From contig PLGM01000081.1 in assembly GCA_003139795.1 (NCBI GenBank), positions 14,334 to 72,503 of the forward strand: a stretch of DNA of 58,170 nt. The letters run 5' to 3'. Numbering within the stretch: the stretch's first letter is position 1; every line of letters starts with the position of its first letter. The notes under the pieces were generated by a model. That model ran no database searches, was not told the DNA's origin, and worked only from the letters and a program-made list of their open reading frames with translations. This DNA comes from Acidobacteriaceae bacterium. Its GTDB lineage: Bacteria; Acidobacteriota; Terriglobia; Terriglobales; Acidobacteriaceae. This document shows positions 26,010 to 35,163 of this stretch, one piece after another. The position numbers were made by a program, and so were the translations under genes.

Positions 26010-26855
26010 TTAAACAGACTCCAGCGCCCGGATCTTGTCGGCAACTTCGACGGCCAGGGTTTCAAATTCGGAATGGAACAGCCTGCGCTCCCTGACTGGC
26101 ATCTCGTTCTGCAGATCGGGGTACGGTGTGACCTCGCACCCTGGGAACGCGGAAAAGCCCACGGCGTCAGCCAATCTGCAACTTACCTTGATCAATTCAG
26201 CCATGCTCCAGGCGCCATCCTGCCGCCTGGGAGAATGATGCTCGGAGACAATGGCTTCGAATTCGGACGGCATCTTCCAATCGGCAATGAGCTGCCGTCC
26301 CGCATCGCAATGATCGCATCCGAACAACTTTTGCTCTCTCAGAAGGATGCTGGCGCCGGATCCTGCGTGATTACGCAATAGAGCGGCGTACTCTTGCGGC
26401 CGGATGACGGCCAGCGCCAACCGTCCGATATCGTGCAGCATGCCCGAGGTGTACGCAGTGTCTTTGTCCATGAACCCTGCTGAGGCAAGCTGTTCCGCGA
26501 TCATGGCACACGCCAGGTTGTGACGCCATGCGTTCCGGATCACTGGATGACTAAGCTTGTTGCCGAGGTAGGATCGGACTCCAACAGTCAGACACATCCC
26601 TTGCAATTGATTGGCGCCAAGTACGGCGATTGCCTGCAGGATGGTGCAAGCGGGAAATCGAGGGGCGTACACAACGGAATTGGCGATGGTGAGGACCTCG
26701 CTGGCGAATGCCGCATCGGACGAGATCAGCTCACTCAGCTGGTGCAGCTGCACATTCTCATTGTTGGTCAGCGTCAGTACCCGGATCGCGACTTGAGGAA
26801 ACGGGGGAAGGCGCAAATGTGCCCAGGACGGACTGACCACCTGGTCTCTCTCCAT
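26010..26855 (-). CDS. HDOD-domain signalling protein
   Basis: A 281-residue protein that is essentially one HDOD domain, a degenerate HD-phosphohydrolase fold used in bacterial signalling. Blocks: LRLPPFPQVAIRVLTL, LSELISSDAAFASEVLTIAN, ILQAIAVLGANQLQGM and SGMLHDIGRLAL (HD-like doublet kept), then ADWKMPSEFEAIVSEHHSP. No receiver, GGDEF or EAL domain is attached. The ATG at 26855 has GGAG six bases upstream; a TTG 18 bp earlier is less likely. It ends six bases from the convergent xdhC-like gene. Confidence 0.88.
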   Translation of the reverse strand: MERDQVVSPSWAHLRLPPFPQVAIRVLTLTNNENVQLHQLSELISSDAAFASEVLTIANSVVYAPRFPACTILQAIAVLGANQLQGMCLTVGVRSYLGNKLSHPVIRNAWRHNLACAMIAEQLASAGFMDKDTAYTSGMLHDIGRLALAVIRPQEYAALLRNHAGSGASILLREQKLFGCDHCDAGRQLIADWKMPSEFEAIVSEHHSPRRQDGAWSMAELIKVSCRLADAVGFSAFPGCEVTPYPDLQNEMPVRERRLFHSEFETLAVEVADKIRALESV

Positions 26856-27170
26856 TTCAATCTCCACGGTCAAGGTCTCCGTCCAACGACTTAATGGTCT
26901 TTATGCGGTGCCGGTTCCTCTCGGCAGGATCGGCGGCGCGACATGGATCGCCGTCGCACCCCGCCAACAACTATGTCGGCAGGCAAGCGGTTCTCCTACA
27001 GGAGATATCTCTTGAAGTGCAGGGAGCGCTCTAATCCGGTCGGAATCAAACACAAAGCACGATCAAAATGGGCAATCGATACTCTGAGCGCGGCGCCGCA
27101 AGCGGCATACGTTCCAAAACGGCTCTCCAATGCTTGTAGACCGGAACCACCGCTTCAAGGCGCTCCACGC
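26856..27170. other. 315-bp gap with no gene seen
   Basis: Lies between the HDOD gene start and the end of the anti-sigma gene, both leftward. It must contain the HDOD promoter; around 26990-27015 there is an inverted pair TCTCCTACAGGAGA which could be a small hairpin or operator. Reading frames across it have no recognisable protein. Confidence 0.4.
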
Positions 27171-28397
27171 TCATTTCGCTTTCCAGGTCTTCCCATCCGT
27201 GCTCACCCAGATGAGGTCGCTATCGGTCACGATTTCAAAGACCGCCGCCGGCAGGGGTGGCGCAACGGCGGCGCCGGCGCTCAATCCATTGGACTCATGT
27301 TCCGCGCCTGCGCTGGCGAGTGCCGAGGCGCCCGCTGCATTGGCGTTCAAATCTCGTTGGACACGCACTTCTACAGCTCGGCCACTCCATTGCCGGGCAA
27401 CAGATTCCCAGTGTCTTCCTGAGTCTTCACTAAGAAACAGCGCACCTGCCATGTCGATTGCCAGCGTGCGATGCTGCGCCGTGACTGTCGAGAGAGCCGT
27501 CAGGCCACTTGGAAGCACGGTAGTCTTCGCTTTGCGGGCCGCAATTACCCCGGGCCTCTGCTGTTGTGCCGCAAGTTCAGAGTTGCTCCCTGGCGCAAGT
27601 TCAATTTGAGACTGCGCAACGGAAGCCTTAGCCGGCGTGGTCCGGCTGGTCTGTAAGCGCTCTGCCATGCTATCCATTCGTGCCTGGGTCGTCTTGGCAG
27701 CCGTGGCGTTGCTCGAAAGCGCGCCGGCGACGGGTTGCGGTTGCAGCGCTGCGAATGCCGGCCCTGGTTTGAGTTGAACTGCGGCAACTCGTTGCCCCGG
27801 CGCACTTGGAGGCAACGCGGCTCCATGGAGTTCAGCGTTCGACATCTCGAATGCACCAGCCTGGCCCGGCGGCGCGTTCGATAGAATCGCATCTGGAGCA
27901 GGTGATGCGAAGGTGGCGCGGGCCGGTGCGGAGCGCACTTTCCGTTCCGACGACTTCGCGGCGCCGGCGGAAACCGTGGCAGTTCCTGAGCCTGCCCGCT
28001 CTTGCGGCGAAGGTGCGGCGACCGTCCCCACGTTTTGCGGGGCGGCTGGAGGAGCAACCCTGGCCAATTCCGGCGCCGGCCCCGCGTGCCGCAAGTGAAC
28101 GAAAACCGCCAGAGCGAGAATCGAGGCGAGCGCTGCCGCCGGGACCCATGCCCAACGCCAGCCCCTGAGCCAGGACCCAGTTCGAATCGTAGAAGAATCC
28201 GTTGAAACGTCTGTGTTTGCCGCCGGCTCCAGGGCGGAAACTGCCTGCTGTGCGACAAAAATCACCTGCCGGCAGCGGCTGCACCCGGCAAGATGGGCAA
28301 GAATCTGCCCGTGCTCCCGCTCCGGAAGAGCCTGCTCAACGAAGGCGTTGAGGCTTTCCGCGTCGGGATGAAGGTCGAGTTGGGAGGTCGGATTCAT
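27171..28397 (-). CDS. Membrane anti-sigma factor with zinc finger and Asp-box motifs
   Basis: A 408-residue protein. The N-terminal zinc-binding anti-sigma domain has His35, Cys39 and Cys42 (AHLAGCSRCRQ). One transmembrane helix spans about residues 84-104 (VPAAALASILALAVFV). A long low-complexity Ala/Pro/Ser linker follows. The C-terminal periplasmic region contains two Asp-box (BNR) motifs, SEDSGRHWESV and STDGKTWKA, separated by about 75 residues, as in beta-propeller or Ycf48-like blades. It overlaps the sigma gene by ATGA, so the two are co-translated. The periplasmic domain is probably the signal input. Confidence 0.85.
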   Translation of the reverse strand: MNPTSQLDLHPDAESLNAFVEQALPEREHGQILAHLAGCSRCRQVIFVAQQAVSALEPAANTDVSTDSSTIRTGSWLRGWRWAWVPAAALASILALAVFVHLRHAGPAPELARVAPPAAPQNVGTVAAPSPQERAGSGTATVSAGAAKSSERKVRSAPARATFASPAPDAILSNAPPGQAGAFEMSNAELHGAALPPSAPGQRVAAVQLKPGPAFAALQPQPVAGALSSNATAAKTTQARMDSMAERLQTSRTTPAKASVAQSQIELAPGSNSELAAQQQRPGVIAARKAKTTVLPSGLTALSTVTAQHRTLAIDMAGALFLSEDSGRHWESVARQWSGRAVEVRVQRDLNANAAGASALASAGAEHESNGLSAGAAVAPPLPAAVFEIVTDSDLIWVSTDGKTWKAK

Positions 28398-29347
28398 CTT
28401 GCAGCCTTCTCTTGGAACGTATTCGATGAAGAATTTTGCAGCAGTTTCTTCAGATTCAGATCCAGATCGCGCGGGTCGGCTCCAAGCGCCTCTGCGGCGG
28501 CGCGCCTGCTGAGGCCAAAACCCTGGAGATTCTTGAGAACCTGCTTTCTGAGGTCGTCGATGATGCGCCGCAGCTTGCGGCTAACTGTGGCTTCATGCAC
28601 GGCCAGCACCTGGGCGATCTCGAGCAGCGTTCGCCCGTCAAGATAGTAGGCCGCCAGGAGAAAACGCTCCTCCAGTTGCCGCCGTTGGAGAGCCTCTTCA
28701 ATCGCTTTGCTCAGCAGCGTCAGTTCGCCCGTGGGCTTTATTGGCTCCGGGCCCGGAGCGGGTGCGTCATACTCTTCCAGCGGCTGCTCACGATGGCTGC
28801 GCCGGTGATGGTCCACATGGCGCTGGGCAAGCGTGGTTCTAAGCCAGCCAATCAGCGATCCCCTTCCCCGGTAAGACTCCAACGGGCAGCGTCTCTCGCC
28901 ATCGCGCATCGTCAGACCGTAGAGTTCCGCATAGAGTTGGCCCGCCAGGTCGCGGCCGAGTGTGTCGCTGCCGGTAATCGCGATGGCGGCGCGGACCAGC
29001 GGCTGTTGATACACGGAAAGGAAGTGCTTCCATGCTCCCTCGTGTCCGTTTGCACAGGCCCGCGCCAGCACCAGGTCGGCGAGCCTGAGGCTGCGGAAGA
29101 AGCCGGCCTGTTGCTGGCGTGAAGCTGTCGCTCCCTGGGGCTGCCCATAGTTCTGCGCCGTTCCCACGCGCTCCAGGATCTGGCAGAACTCCTCCCGATC
29201 GAGGCCGTAGGCGGCCGCGTCGCACTCGCGCCGGAACTCCTCCAGCAAGCCGCCATGGATCGGGCCCGGCAGGGTGGAGATGCCTGCCACAGCGCTGTTT
29301 TCCACGGATTGGGAGGGCGTGATCCCCACGCCCTGAAGATACGCCAA
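28394..29347 (-). CDS. RNA polymerase sigma factor, ECF-like
   Basis: A protein of about 317 residues with sigma region 2 (AIAITGSDTLGRDLAGQLYAELY to LIGWLRTTLAQRHVDHHRR) and region 4 (LAAYYLDGRTLLEIAQVL with HEATVSRKLRR). The first 95 or so residues and the last 45 are extensions beyond a typical 190-residue ECF factor; the N-terminal part has no clear domain. The start is a TTG at 29347 with a weak GCGGAAA upstream; other non-ATG starts are possible. The partner anti-sigma is the next gene. Confidence 0.85.
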   Translation of the reverse strand: MAYLQGVGITPSQSVENSAVAGISTLPGPIHGGLLEEFRRECDAAAYGLDREEFCQILERVGTAQNYGQPQGATASRQQQAGFFRSLRLADLVLARACANGHEGAWKHFLSVYQQPLVRAAIAITGSDTLGRDLAGQLYAELYGLTMRDGERRCPLESYRGRGSLIGWLRTTLAQRHVDHHRRSHREQPLEEYDAPAPGPEPIKPTGELTLLSKAIEEALQRRQLEERFLLAAYYLDGRTLLEIAQVLAVHEATVSRKLRRIIDDLRKQVLKNLQGFGLSRRAAAEALGADPRDLDLNLKKLLQNSSSNTFQEKAAR

Positions 29348-29424
29348 GAAATTTCCGCAAGAAACCGGCAGGCCGGCGTTCCTGAGTCAAAGGCCGGCGA
29401 GGCTTCAGCCGGCGAAGGAGGGTC

Positions 29425-30630
29425 ATGAATCATCTGGGCAGGTTGGGGCTGGCGGGAGCGATGTTGTTTGTGCTCGCGGCGTGTGAGCAGCAAAGCGGAG
29501 TCAAGGCGGCCGGCGGGCCACTGGAAGCCGGCAATGATCCATACCGGGTGCTTGCCCCCATTGAGAGCGGCAATCTTCTGCTGTTTCCCGTCGTCCGGGC
29601 CGGCAGCAAGTCCCCCGGCGCAACGCCGTTCATCACCCTGGACGAGGGAATCAAGAACGGAGAGGTTGAAGTGACCGAAGCAGGCCGGGTGCGTGGACTG
29701 GTCCGGCCCAGGGGCGGCGAGCCGGTCTTTCCTGTGGACCGTTCTCGTGGAGACGAGGTCAACACGCTGGTCCTCGTCAATCACTCCAGGCAGCCGCTTC
29801 TGTTGCTGGCAGGCGAGATCGTCACCGGAGGCAAGCAGGACCGGGTGATTGCCAAGGACCGCATCGTGCCTGCCGGCGGCGAGCCCATCGACCTGTCGGT
29901 CTTCTGCATTGAGCCGGGCCGCTGGACGGAGAGTTCGGCCACCTTCGGCGCCGCGGCAAAGGCGTCCGCCGGCAGCTTCATGGTCCAACCCACCGTGCGC
30001 CAGCAGGCCATGGTGGCGAAGGACCAGCAACAGGTTTGGAATTCGGTACATGGAGCCATCTCGCAGATGGAGATCGCGGCTGCTCCTTCGGCCAACGCGG
30101 GGCTGGACGCAGGATCGGGCGGCCCGTATCCACGCTCTATCGGCACAACCAGCTACGCCAAGGCCATGCAAGACAGCACGGTCAGCGCCAAGGTCGATGA
30201 GGCGGCAGCCCCGGTGATGAAGTCCCGGGATCAGGTGCTTGCCCAGCTTCGCCAGGAACACGCCATTGGCGTGGTGGTGGCCGTGCGTGGCGAGATCGTG
30301 TGGGCCGACCTCTTTGCCGACACGGAGCTGCTCTCCCGCTATTGGACCAAGCTGGTCCGTTCCTATGCGGCCGAGAGCCTCACCGCGGGCGAGACCCAGC
30401 CCGCGCCGGCCGTGGCCGATGCGCAGCGGTTTCTCGATGCGCCCTCGGGTGGGACCGAAACCAGCGAAGGCGAAGTAGGCGTCTACCGTTATCGCGAACT
30501 CAAGTCCGGCGGCGCTGAAACCTTTGTGCTGGAATCGTTGTTGCCCGGAACCGGTTACGACGTCCACATCAGCAAACTCAAGCTGAGGACTCAAGAGCGC
30601 CGCATCAAGTCCCTCCAGATCTACCGCTGA
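29425..30630 (+). CDS. ARPP-1-like lipoprotein
   Basis: A 401-residue protein with a lipobox (LFVLAAC, modified Cys20) so probably lipid-anchored. The core LLLLAGEIVTGGKQDRVIAKD, PIDLSVFCIEPGRW and the paired C-terminal half matching AIGVVVAVRGEIVWADLFAD are the signature of the ARPP-1 domain family, whose biochemical function is unknown. It is transcribed away from the sigma/anti-sigma pair with 77 bp between starts, so the pair may control it. GGAGGG lies just before the ATG. Confidence 0.85.
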   Translation: MNHLGRLGLAGAMLFVLAACEQQSGVKAAGGPLEAGNDPYRVLAPIESGNLLLFPVVRAGSKSPGATPFITLDEGIKNGEVEVTEAGRVRGLVRPRGGEPVFPVDRSRGDEVNTLVLVNHSRQPLLLLAGEIVTGGKQDRVIAKDRIVPAGGEPIDLSVFCIEPGRWTESSATFGAAAKASAGSFMVQPTVRQQAMVAKDQQQVWNSVHGAISQMEIAAAPSANAGLDAGSGGPYPRSIGTTSYAKAMQDSTVSAKVDEAAAPVMKSRDQVLAQLRQEHAIGVVVAVRGEIVWADLFADTELLSRYWTKLVRSYAAESLTAGETQPAPAVADAQRFLDAPSGGTETSEGEVGVYRYRELKSGGAETFVLESLLPGTGYDVHISKLKLRTQERRIKSLQIYR

Positions 30631-30755
30631 TTGCCGGCAGGTTTCTGCCTGGAGAGCTTTTTCAATGAGCGACAGCCGAGAGCCCCAAGGTCTTTCGCCG
30701 CGGCGAACCGCAGCGGGAGGCCTGGGTTTCTCCCGCTCTCTCCACAAGACTCGCC

Positions 30756-32471
30756 CTACGGAGCGCCGTCCCGTCTTACGCTCACTGCCCTGTGCGCCAT
30801 GCGGGGAACCGCGATCAGAGTGATGGCAAACAGGAAGATGGAAGCGGCAATGAACACCAGGTGCCCGAGGCGCAGGTCTTCAAACAGCAGCTTGGCCGCA
30901 ACCAACCCCAGCGTGGCGTAGGCAATGCGCGTCAGCTCGACCCGGCGCCAGCGGTAACCGGCAAAGGCCAGCGCAAGGGCCACCGCGCAGAGGATCAGCG
31001 TGCGAATGAAGGCCACGTGATGGGCCTCGGGAGCCCTGCGCAGCGCGGCGAGCCAAAGCAGGCCTTGCACCAGCAGCGCCGCCAAGGCGCAAACCGTCAA
31101 AGCCGCCGGGACCAGGTGAAGAAACTGCTGCCTCCAGCTCTCTTGAGGGCAAGGCTTTCCGGCTGCATAACAAACAAGCGCGCACACTGAAACAAACCAG
31201 ACGCTCCCCGCAACCCTGACGGGCATGATCCCGGCCAAGGCATGGAAGGCATAGTCAAGGAGGCCGGATGCAACCACTGCCGCCGCCAGATACACCAGGC
31301 CGTGGAACTGCAGAGTCAGGCGGCCCAGCCGGACGCCCATAACGGTGGCATCAATCGCAGCCACGCCCAGGCAGGCCGCCAGCCAGAACGGCGGCAGGCA
31401 CAACACGCTTCCAGCCAGGAACAAACCCGCGGCCCAAGCGGCAAAAACATGGTAATTGCGGCCCTCGACGGCGCCGTCGAAGAGGACAAAGACCGCCGCA
31501 TAACACGCAGCCGACAGCAGCAGGCACACCACGCCCCAACCGATGGCGCCGAATTGCGGCTCGAAGTAGAGCACGCTGGAGGCGGCCAGGAGAAAGGCGA
31601 TCAGCGCCTGCACGGTTTCGAAGATGGTGATCTTGTACCCCAGCAGCGTGGTTCGGACGGAGACACTTGCCGCATAAATCAGGAACAGCAGGCAGCCGGG
31701 CAGGAGCAATCCTGCCGTGCCGATCGCCGGGTAATCCGTGCGCGTGCTTGGCGGGCTCGAGTAAATAAAGATCAAGGCCCAAACGGCCAGGTCGGCTGCG
31801 GCGGCCACCAGCGGCCTTATGCTCAGTTGGCGATTGCGCGTCGCCGCGTACTCACAGATGAGGACCATGAGCAGGAGCGACGCGATGAAGGGAACCAGCC
31901 GGTGTGTGGCGATCGACAGCGCCAGGGCCGCCACAGCCGCGGTCAGATTGGCCACCCAGAAGACCGGCGTCCGATCCCGCTTCCATGCCAGCGTTGTGGC
32001 CGCAATCACAAATGCGCCCAGCAAGCCCGCGGTCACCGGCACCGGCAATACCTTGAAGCGCAGCGTAAGTTCCCAGAGCAGTGGGGCAAGGATCAAGGCC
32101 GACGTGCAGGCATAGATCGTGCTTGCCAGCCACTCCCCGGCTTTCACCCTTGCGGCCCACACCAGCCACATCATCGCGTAGGCAATGGCGATGGCCGCAA
32201 TCACCAGCCTGGGCAGCGAACTGGACTCGGCCACCGCGCGCAGCACGTAAGCGCCGGCAATGCCCAGCATGGCCTTGCCGAGCACGGAGAACACGCCGCC
32301 GGCCGGCGCAAAGGAGAGCCCTTCGCCGGCTTCGGCCACCGGGGTCGCTGCCAACTGCTGGGAAGCCGGCGCCGTGGACACCAGGTTGGGGTGTTCGAGG
32401 GCATGGACACGCCGCTCCAGCGTCTCCAGGCGTGCCGTGAGCCGTTCGAGTGCGTCGGGAAGATCGTCCAT
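30756..32471 (-). CDS. Polytopic membrane protein (DUF2339-like)
   Basis: A protein of about 571 residues: a short N-terminal coiled coil (LERLTARLETLERRVHALE), then 14 or more hydrophobic segments to the C-terminus. The layout (coiled coil, linker, FSVLGKAMLGIAGAYVLRAV first membrane pair) is that of DUF2339-type predicted membrane proteins. The start may be ATG at 32471 (GGAG close by) or GTG at 32480. It lies 27-37 bp behind the NrfD gene and is probably in the same transcript. Role unknown. Confidence 0.8.
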   Translation of the reverse strand: MDDLPDALERLTARLETLERRVHALEHPNLVSTAPASQQLAATPVAEAGEGLSFAPAGGVFSVLGKAMLGIAGAYVLRAVAESSSLPRLVIAAIAIAYAMMWLVWAARVKAGEWLASTIYACTSALILAPLLWELTLRFKVLPVPVTAGLLGAFVIAATTLAWKRDRTPVFWVANLTAAVAALALSIATHRLVPFIASLLLMVLICEYAATRNRQLSIRPLVAAAADLAVWALIFIYSSPPSTRTDYPAIGTAGLLLPGCLLFLIYAASVSVRTTLLGYKITIFETVQALIAFLLAASSVLYFEPQFGAIGWGVVCLLLSAACYAAVFVLFDGAVEGRNYHVFAAWAAGLFLAGSVLCLPPFWLAACLGVAAIDATVMGVRLGRLTLQFHGLVYLAAAVVASGLLDYAFHALAGIMPVRVAGSVWFVSVCALVCYAAGKPCPQESWRQQFLHLVPAALTVCALAALLVQGLLWLAALRRAPEAHHVAFIRTLILCAVALALAFAGYRWRRVELTRIAYATLGLVAAKLLFEDLRLGHLVFIAASIFLFAITLIAVPRMAHRAVSVRRDGAP

Positions 32472-32507
32472 AAGCTCCACCCGATGAAAAAGGAGACCTG
32501 ACGCGTT

Positions 32508-33686
32508 CTAGTCGGCCGCGGCGGGTGCGGGCGCACTCTTTTCAGGCCACGGCGGCAGCAGCTTTACCAGCACCCACAGGAAGAGCAGCGGCAGGAGGGT
32601 CAGGAAAATCGCCACAATCAGTCCTTCCTTGGTTGCCAGGGCCATCTTGTAGGTGGTGTAGCCGAGAAAACTCTTGGAGAACAACTGCCCGCCGATCACC
32701 ACATTCCAGCGCATGGCAAGAACGCCGATCAGGGCCAGGCATCCGGAGATGACATACATGTACTTGCGGGCGATCTCCGGCAGCTTCACCACCTGCGTCA
32801 GGAACAGCAGAACCAGCGGCGTGATGGTGCCCAGGCAAATCTGGAGGACGATCTGGGAGAAGTAGAGCTTGGTGTGGACCATGAAATTCAGGCTGTTGAA
32901 CGATTCGTTGGCCTCGTAGATGCGATGCACCAGGTCCAGCATCTCCAGGCTGAAGTCGATGATGTAGATATAGAACATGTACATCGCAATGGTGTCCACG
33001 CAGCGCATGTCGATGGCCTGCTTGCGCAGCTTGTTGATCCCCATGTAGAGCAGCATGACCCCGGCAATTCCCGAGACCATCGCCGAGAAGATGAAGACCA
33101 CCGGCATCAGCGGCGACGACCACCAGGGATTGGCCTTGATGGAGCCGAAGATGAAGCCGACGTAGCCGTGCAGCAGGAAGGCGGAGGGAATGCCGATCAA
33201 AGTGACGATCCAGCCCACCCGCTCGTCGATGGCCAGCGAGCGCGGGCTGATGTTGGTCGAGCCGAGCGTCATTACCTTGTAGATCAATCGCAGCAGGCCC
33301 GTGCTCGACTGCGAAAGCAGCACGATCTCGCGCCGGTAGTCGAGCCATATCTCGAAGACCAGCACCGCCATCAGGTACCACATATACACATAGCCGAACA
33401 TGGCCATCGCAGAGGTGCTGTGCGGGGTGAAGTACATCTCCGGCGAGCGGAACGGGTGGCCCAGGTGCAAGACCAGCGGCAGGGGCGCAACCAGCAGGAA
33501 GGCCAAAGCCGTCAGCAGCGCCAGCCGGTAGGTGGGCTTCACCGCCTCGACACGGAAGACGCGCTCCAGCGACGCCAGAATGAACGCGCCCGCCACCAGC
33601 CCCGTGATATAGGGATACAAAACGATCAGCACACTCCAATAGAGTGTGATTTCGTTGGGATACATGTAGCCTTCAACACCGTTCAT
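32508..33686 (-). CDS. NrfD/PsrC-type membrane quinol oxidoreductase subunit
   Basis: A 392-residue NrfD family protein with about ten membrane helices, opening EITLYWSVLIVLYPYITGLVAG. Family landmarks include LGHPFRSPEMYFTPHSTSAM and DERVGWIVTLIGIPSAFLLHGYVGFIFG. NrfD subunits exchange electrons between the quinone pool and a periplasmic ferredoxin subunit; here that partner is the upstream gene. The gap to that gene (146 bp) is filled by an inverted repeat. In size and order it resembles DsrP or NrfD in DsrJOP and NrfBCD sets. Confidence 0.92.
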   Translation of the reverse strand: MNGVEGYMYPNEITLYWSVLIVLYPYITGLVAGAFILASLERVFRVEAVKPTYRLALLTALAFLLVAPLPLVLHLGHPFRSPEMYFTPHSTSAMAMFGYVYMWYLMAVLVFEIWLDYRREIVLLSQSSTGLLRLIYKVMTLGSTNISPRSLAIDERVGWIVTLIGIPSAFLLHGYVGFIFGSIKANPWWSSPLMPVVFIFSAMVSGIAGVMLLYMGINKLRKQAIDMRCVDTIAMYMFYIYIIDFSLEMLDLVHRIYEANESFNSLNFMVHTKLYFSQIVLQICLGTITPLVLLFLTQVVKLPEIARKYMYVISGCLALIGVLAMRWNVVIGGQLFSKSFLGYTTYKMALATKEGLIVAIFLTLLPLLFLWVLVKLLPPWPEKSAPAPAAAD

Positions 33687-33700
33687 AACCCCTCATTCAA

Positions 33701-33828
33701 TTAGCTTCTAGCTGCTAGCTTCTAGCCTCTAGCTTCTTTCCTTCAGCTTCCGGCCCCTGCGTGCGAAGGCTTGAAAGTTCAACCTCGCCAGGAACTAGCT
33801 AACAGCTAGAAGCTGGTAGCTAGAAGCT
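33701..33828 (+). repeat. Inverted repeat built of TAGCTTC-type units between ferredoxin and NrfD genes
   Basis: Left arm about 33701-33736 contains TAGCTTC three times (TAGCTTCTAGCTGCTAGCTTC and a further copy); right arm about 33793-33828 contains its complement (GCTAGAAGCTGGTAGCTAG). Arms pair almost completely around a loop of about 56 bases. It interrupts an operon without an evident T-run on the minus strand. Confidence 0.75.
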
Positions 33829-33832
33829 GTAT

Positions 33833-34597
33833 TTACCGCACCGAGCCGTCCAGGTCGTTGTAGAAGAGCTTCGCGCCGGTGGCCATCTGCGGCTTCAGCA
33901 CTTGCACGCTGTGCGTCTTCAGGAACTCGTGGATCGGGTCTTTTGGATCCTTCAGATCGACCAGTTGACGCGCACCGGTCGGGCAGGCCTCGCAGCAGGC
34001 GGTCGTCAGCCCCTTGGTAATCCGGTGGTAGCAGAGCGTGCACTTGTCCGCCACCTCCTTGGTGGGATGAATGTAGCGGCAGCCATAAGGGCAGGCCTGC
34101 ACGCAATAGGCGCAGCCCAGGCAGTATGTCTGGTCCACCAGCACCACGCCGTCCGGGCTGATGAAGGTCGCGCCCACCGGGCAGACCTGCGTGCAGGGCG
34201 AATCCGCGCAGTGGTTGCACATCTTAGGAACGAAGAAGTACTTCCCGCTTTCATCGGTGGCCACCGGGAATCCTTCCTTGCCGCCGTCTGGCGAGATGAC
34301 TTCGGGGACGATCAAGGGGTTGGCCGTAACTTCCCCGGATTCGGTCATCGGCCAGTCCGACCTGTGGTAGCGTTCCACCCAGGTGCGGAAGTGTCCGTCC
34401 GGCACGTCGTTTTCGGTCTGGCAGGCCCGCACGCAGTTGCCGCAGCCGATGCACTTGGGAATGTCAATCAACATACCCCACCAGTGATCGGACATTTTGT
34501 AGTTGGACGAGGCCTCCGGAGTACCAGCAAGTACGGCCTCCCACGCAACCGCCGCGGCCGGCAACAGAATCAGCATTTGACGCCGTGTAATATTCAT
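33833..34597 (-). CDS. Periplasmic ferredoxin-type subunit with four [4Fe-4S] clusters
   Basis: A 254-residue NrfC/PsrB/DsrO-like protein. It begins with a Tat-like signal (NITRRQMLILLPAAAVAWEA; RRQM in place of RRxFLK), so it is probably exported folded. Four cysteine groups follow: CIGCGNCVRAC, CNHCADSPCTQVCP, CLGCAYCVQACPYGC, and CTLC with CCEACP. It would relay electrons between the cytochrome c and NrfD. The start overlaps the upstream cytochrome stop (ATGA). Confidence 0.93.
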   Translation of the reverse strand: MNITRRQMLILLPAAAVAWEAVLAGTPEASSNYKMSDHWWGMLIDIPKCIGCGNCVRACQTENDVPDGHFRTWVERYHRSDWPMTESGEVTANPLIVPEVISPDGGKEGFPVATDESGKYFFVPKMCNHCADSPCTQVCPVGATFISPDGVVLVDQTYCLGCAYCVQACPYGCRYIHPTKEVADKCTLCYHRITKGLTTACCEACPTGARQLVDLKDPKDPIHEFLKTHSVQVLKPQMATGAKLFYNDLDGSVR

Positions 34598-35163
34598 TTC
34601 GCACCTCCCGCATCGATCGCTGGATTATGCGGCTGATGGCAGGTCTCGCAGGGTACCCCGTTCGAGTGATCCGCCGGCGCAACCTGCGGAAAGCCCTTGG
34701 GTTTGGCGGCGCTGGCCGTATGGCAGCGCGCGCAGAGCACCGCCGTATCCGGCATCTCCGGCTTCACCGAGGATGGGTCCTCGGCATGGCGAAGCAGCGG
34801 GGAGTCCGGCGGAGCCGGGGGAATGATCAAGGCGACGAAACGCTTGTAGAGGTTCGGCCTGGGCTGCTCAGGATTGGGCAAACGCTGGAATAGCGCCCCG
34901 TGGCAGGCTTCGCAATTTACGTGCGCATGCTTGCCCTTGCTCTTCTTGTCCGCCACATCCGAGTGGCAAGCCTCGCAGGTGTCGTGCCCGGCAAACTTCG
35001 CCGGGTGAGCCGCAATTTCGCCCATTGCGGCCCCGCGATAGTGTCCATACTCTCCAAAGCTTTTGGGGACCACGTAGTGGCGCACCACCAGAAACACCAG
35101 AAAGGCGAGGACAAACAACCCCGCAAACCGGAAAAGATGCCCTGCATCCTTGAAGACACTCAT
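34594..35163 (-). CDS. Membrane-anchored tetraheme cytochrome c
   Basis: A 189-residue protein with an uncleaved N-terminal helix (AGLFVLAFLVFLVVRHYVV) and four CxxCH heme sites: CEACH, CEACH, CARCH and CETCH. The ATG at 35163 has GGAGAGG upstream. As first gene of a cytochrome-ferredoxin-NrfD operon it matches the DsrJ-O-P or NrfB-C-D order, but no dsrMK, nrfA or molybdopterin catalytic gene lies next to it. A perfect CRP-like palindrome is about 109 bp upstream. Confidence 0.92.
   Translation of the reverse strand: MSVFKDAGHLFRFAGLFVLAFLVFLVVRHYVVPKSFGEYGHYRGAAMGEIAAHPAKFAGHDTCEACHSDVADKKSKGKHAHVNCEACHGALFQRLPNPEQPRPNLYKRFVALIIPPAPPDSPLLRHAEDPSSVKPEMPDTAVLCARCHTASAAKPKGFPQVAPADHSNGVPCETCHQPHNPAIDAGGAK

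Noticed and set aside
28912..30747. Long open frame (611 codons) on the minus strand across the ARPP-1-like gene
   Set aside because: It is antisense to a well-supported lipoprotein gene and its last part is a frame-shifted reading of the sigma factor gene; no recognisable protein pattern. GC-rich codon bias produces such shadow frames.
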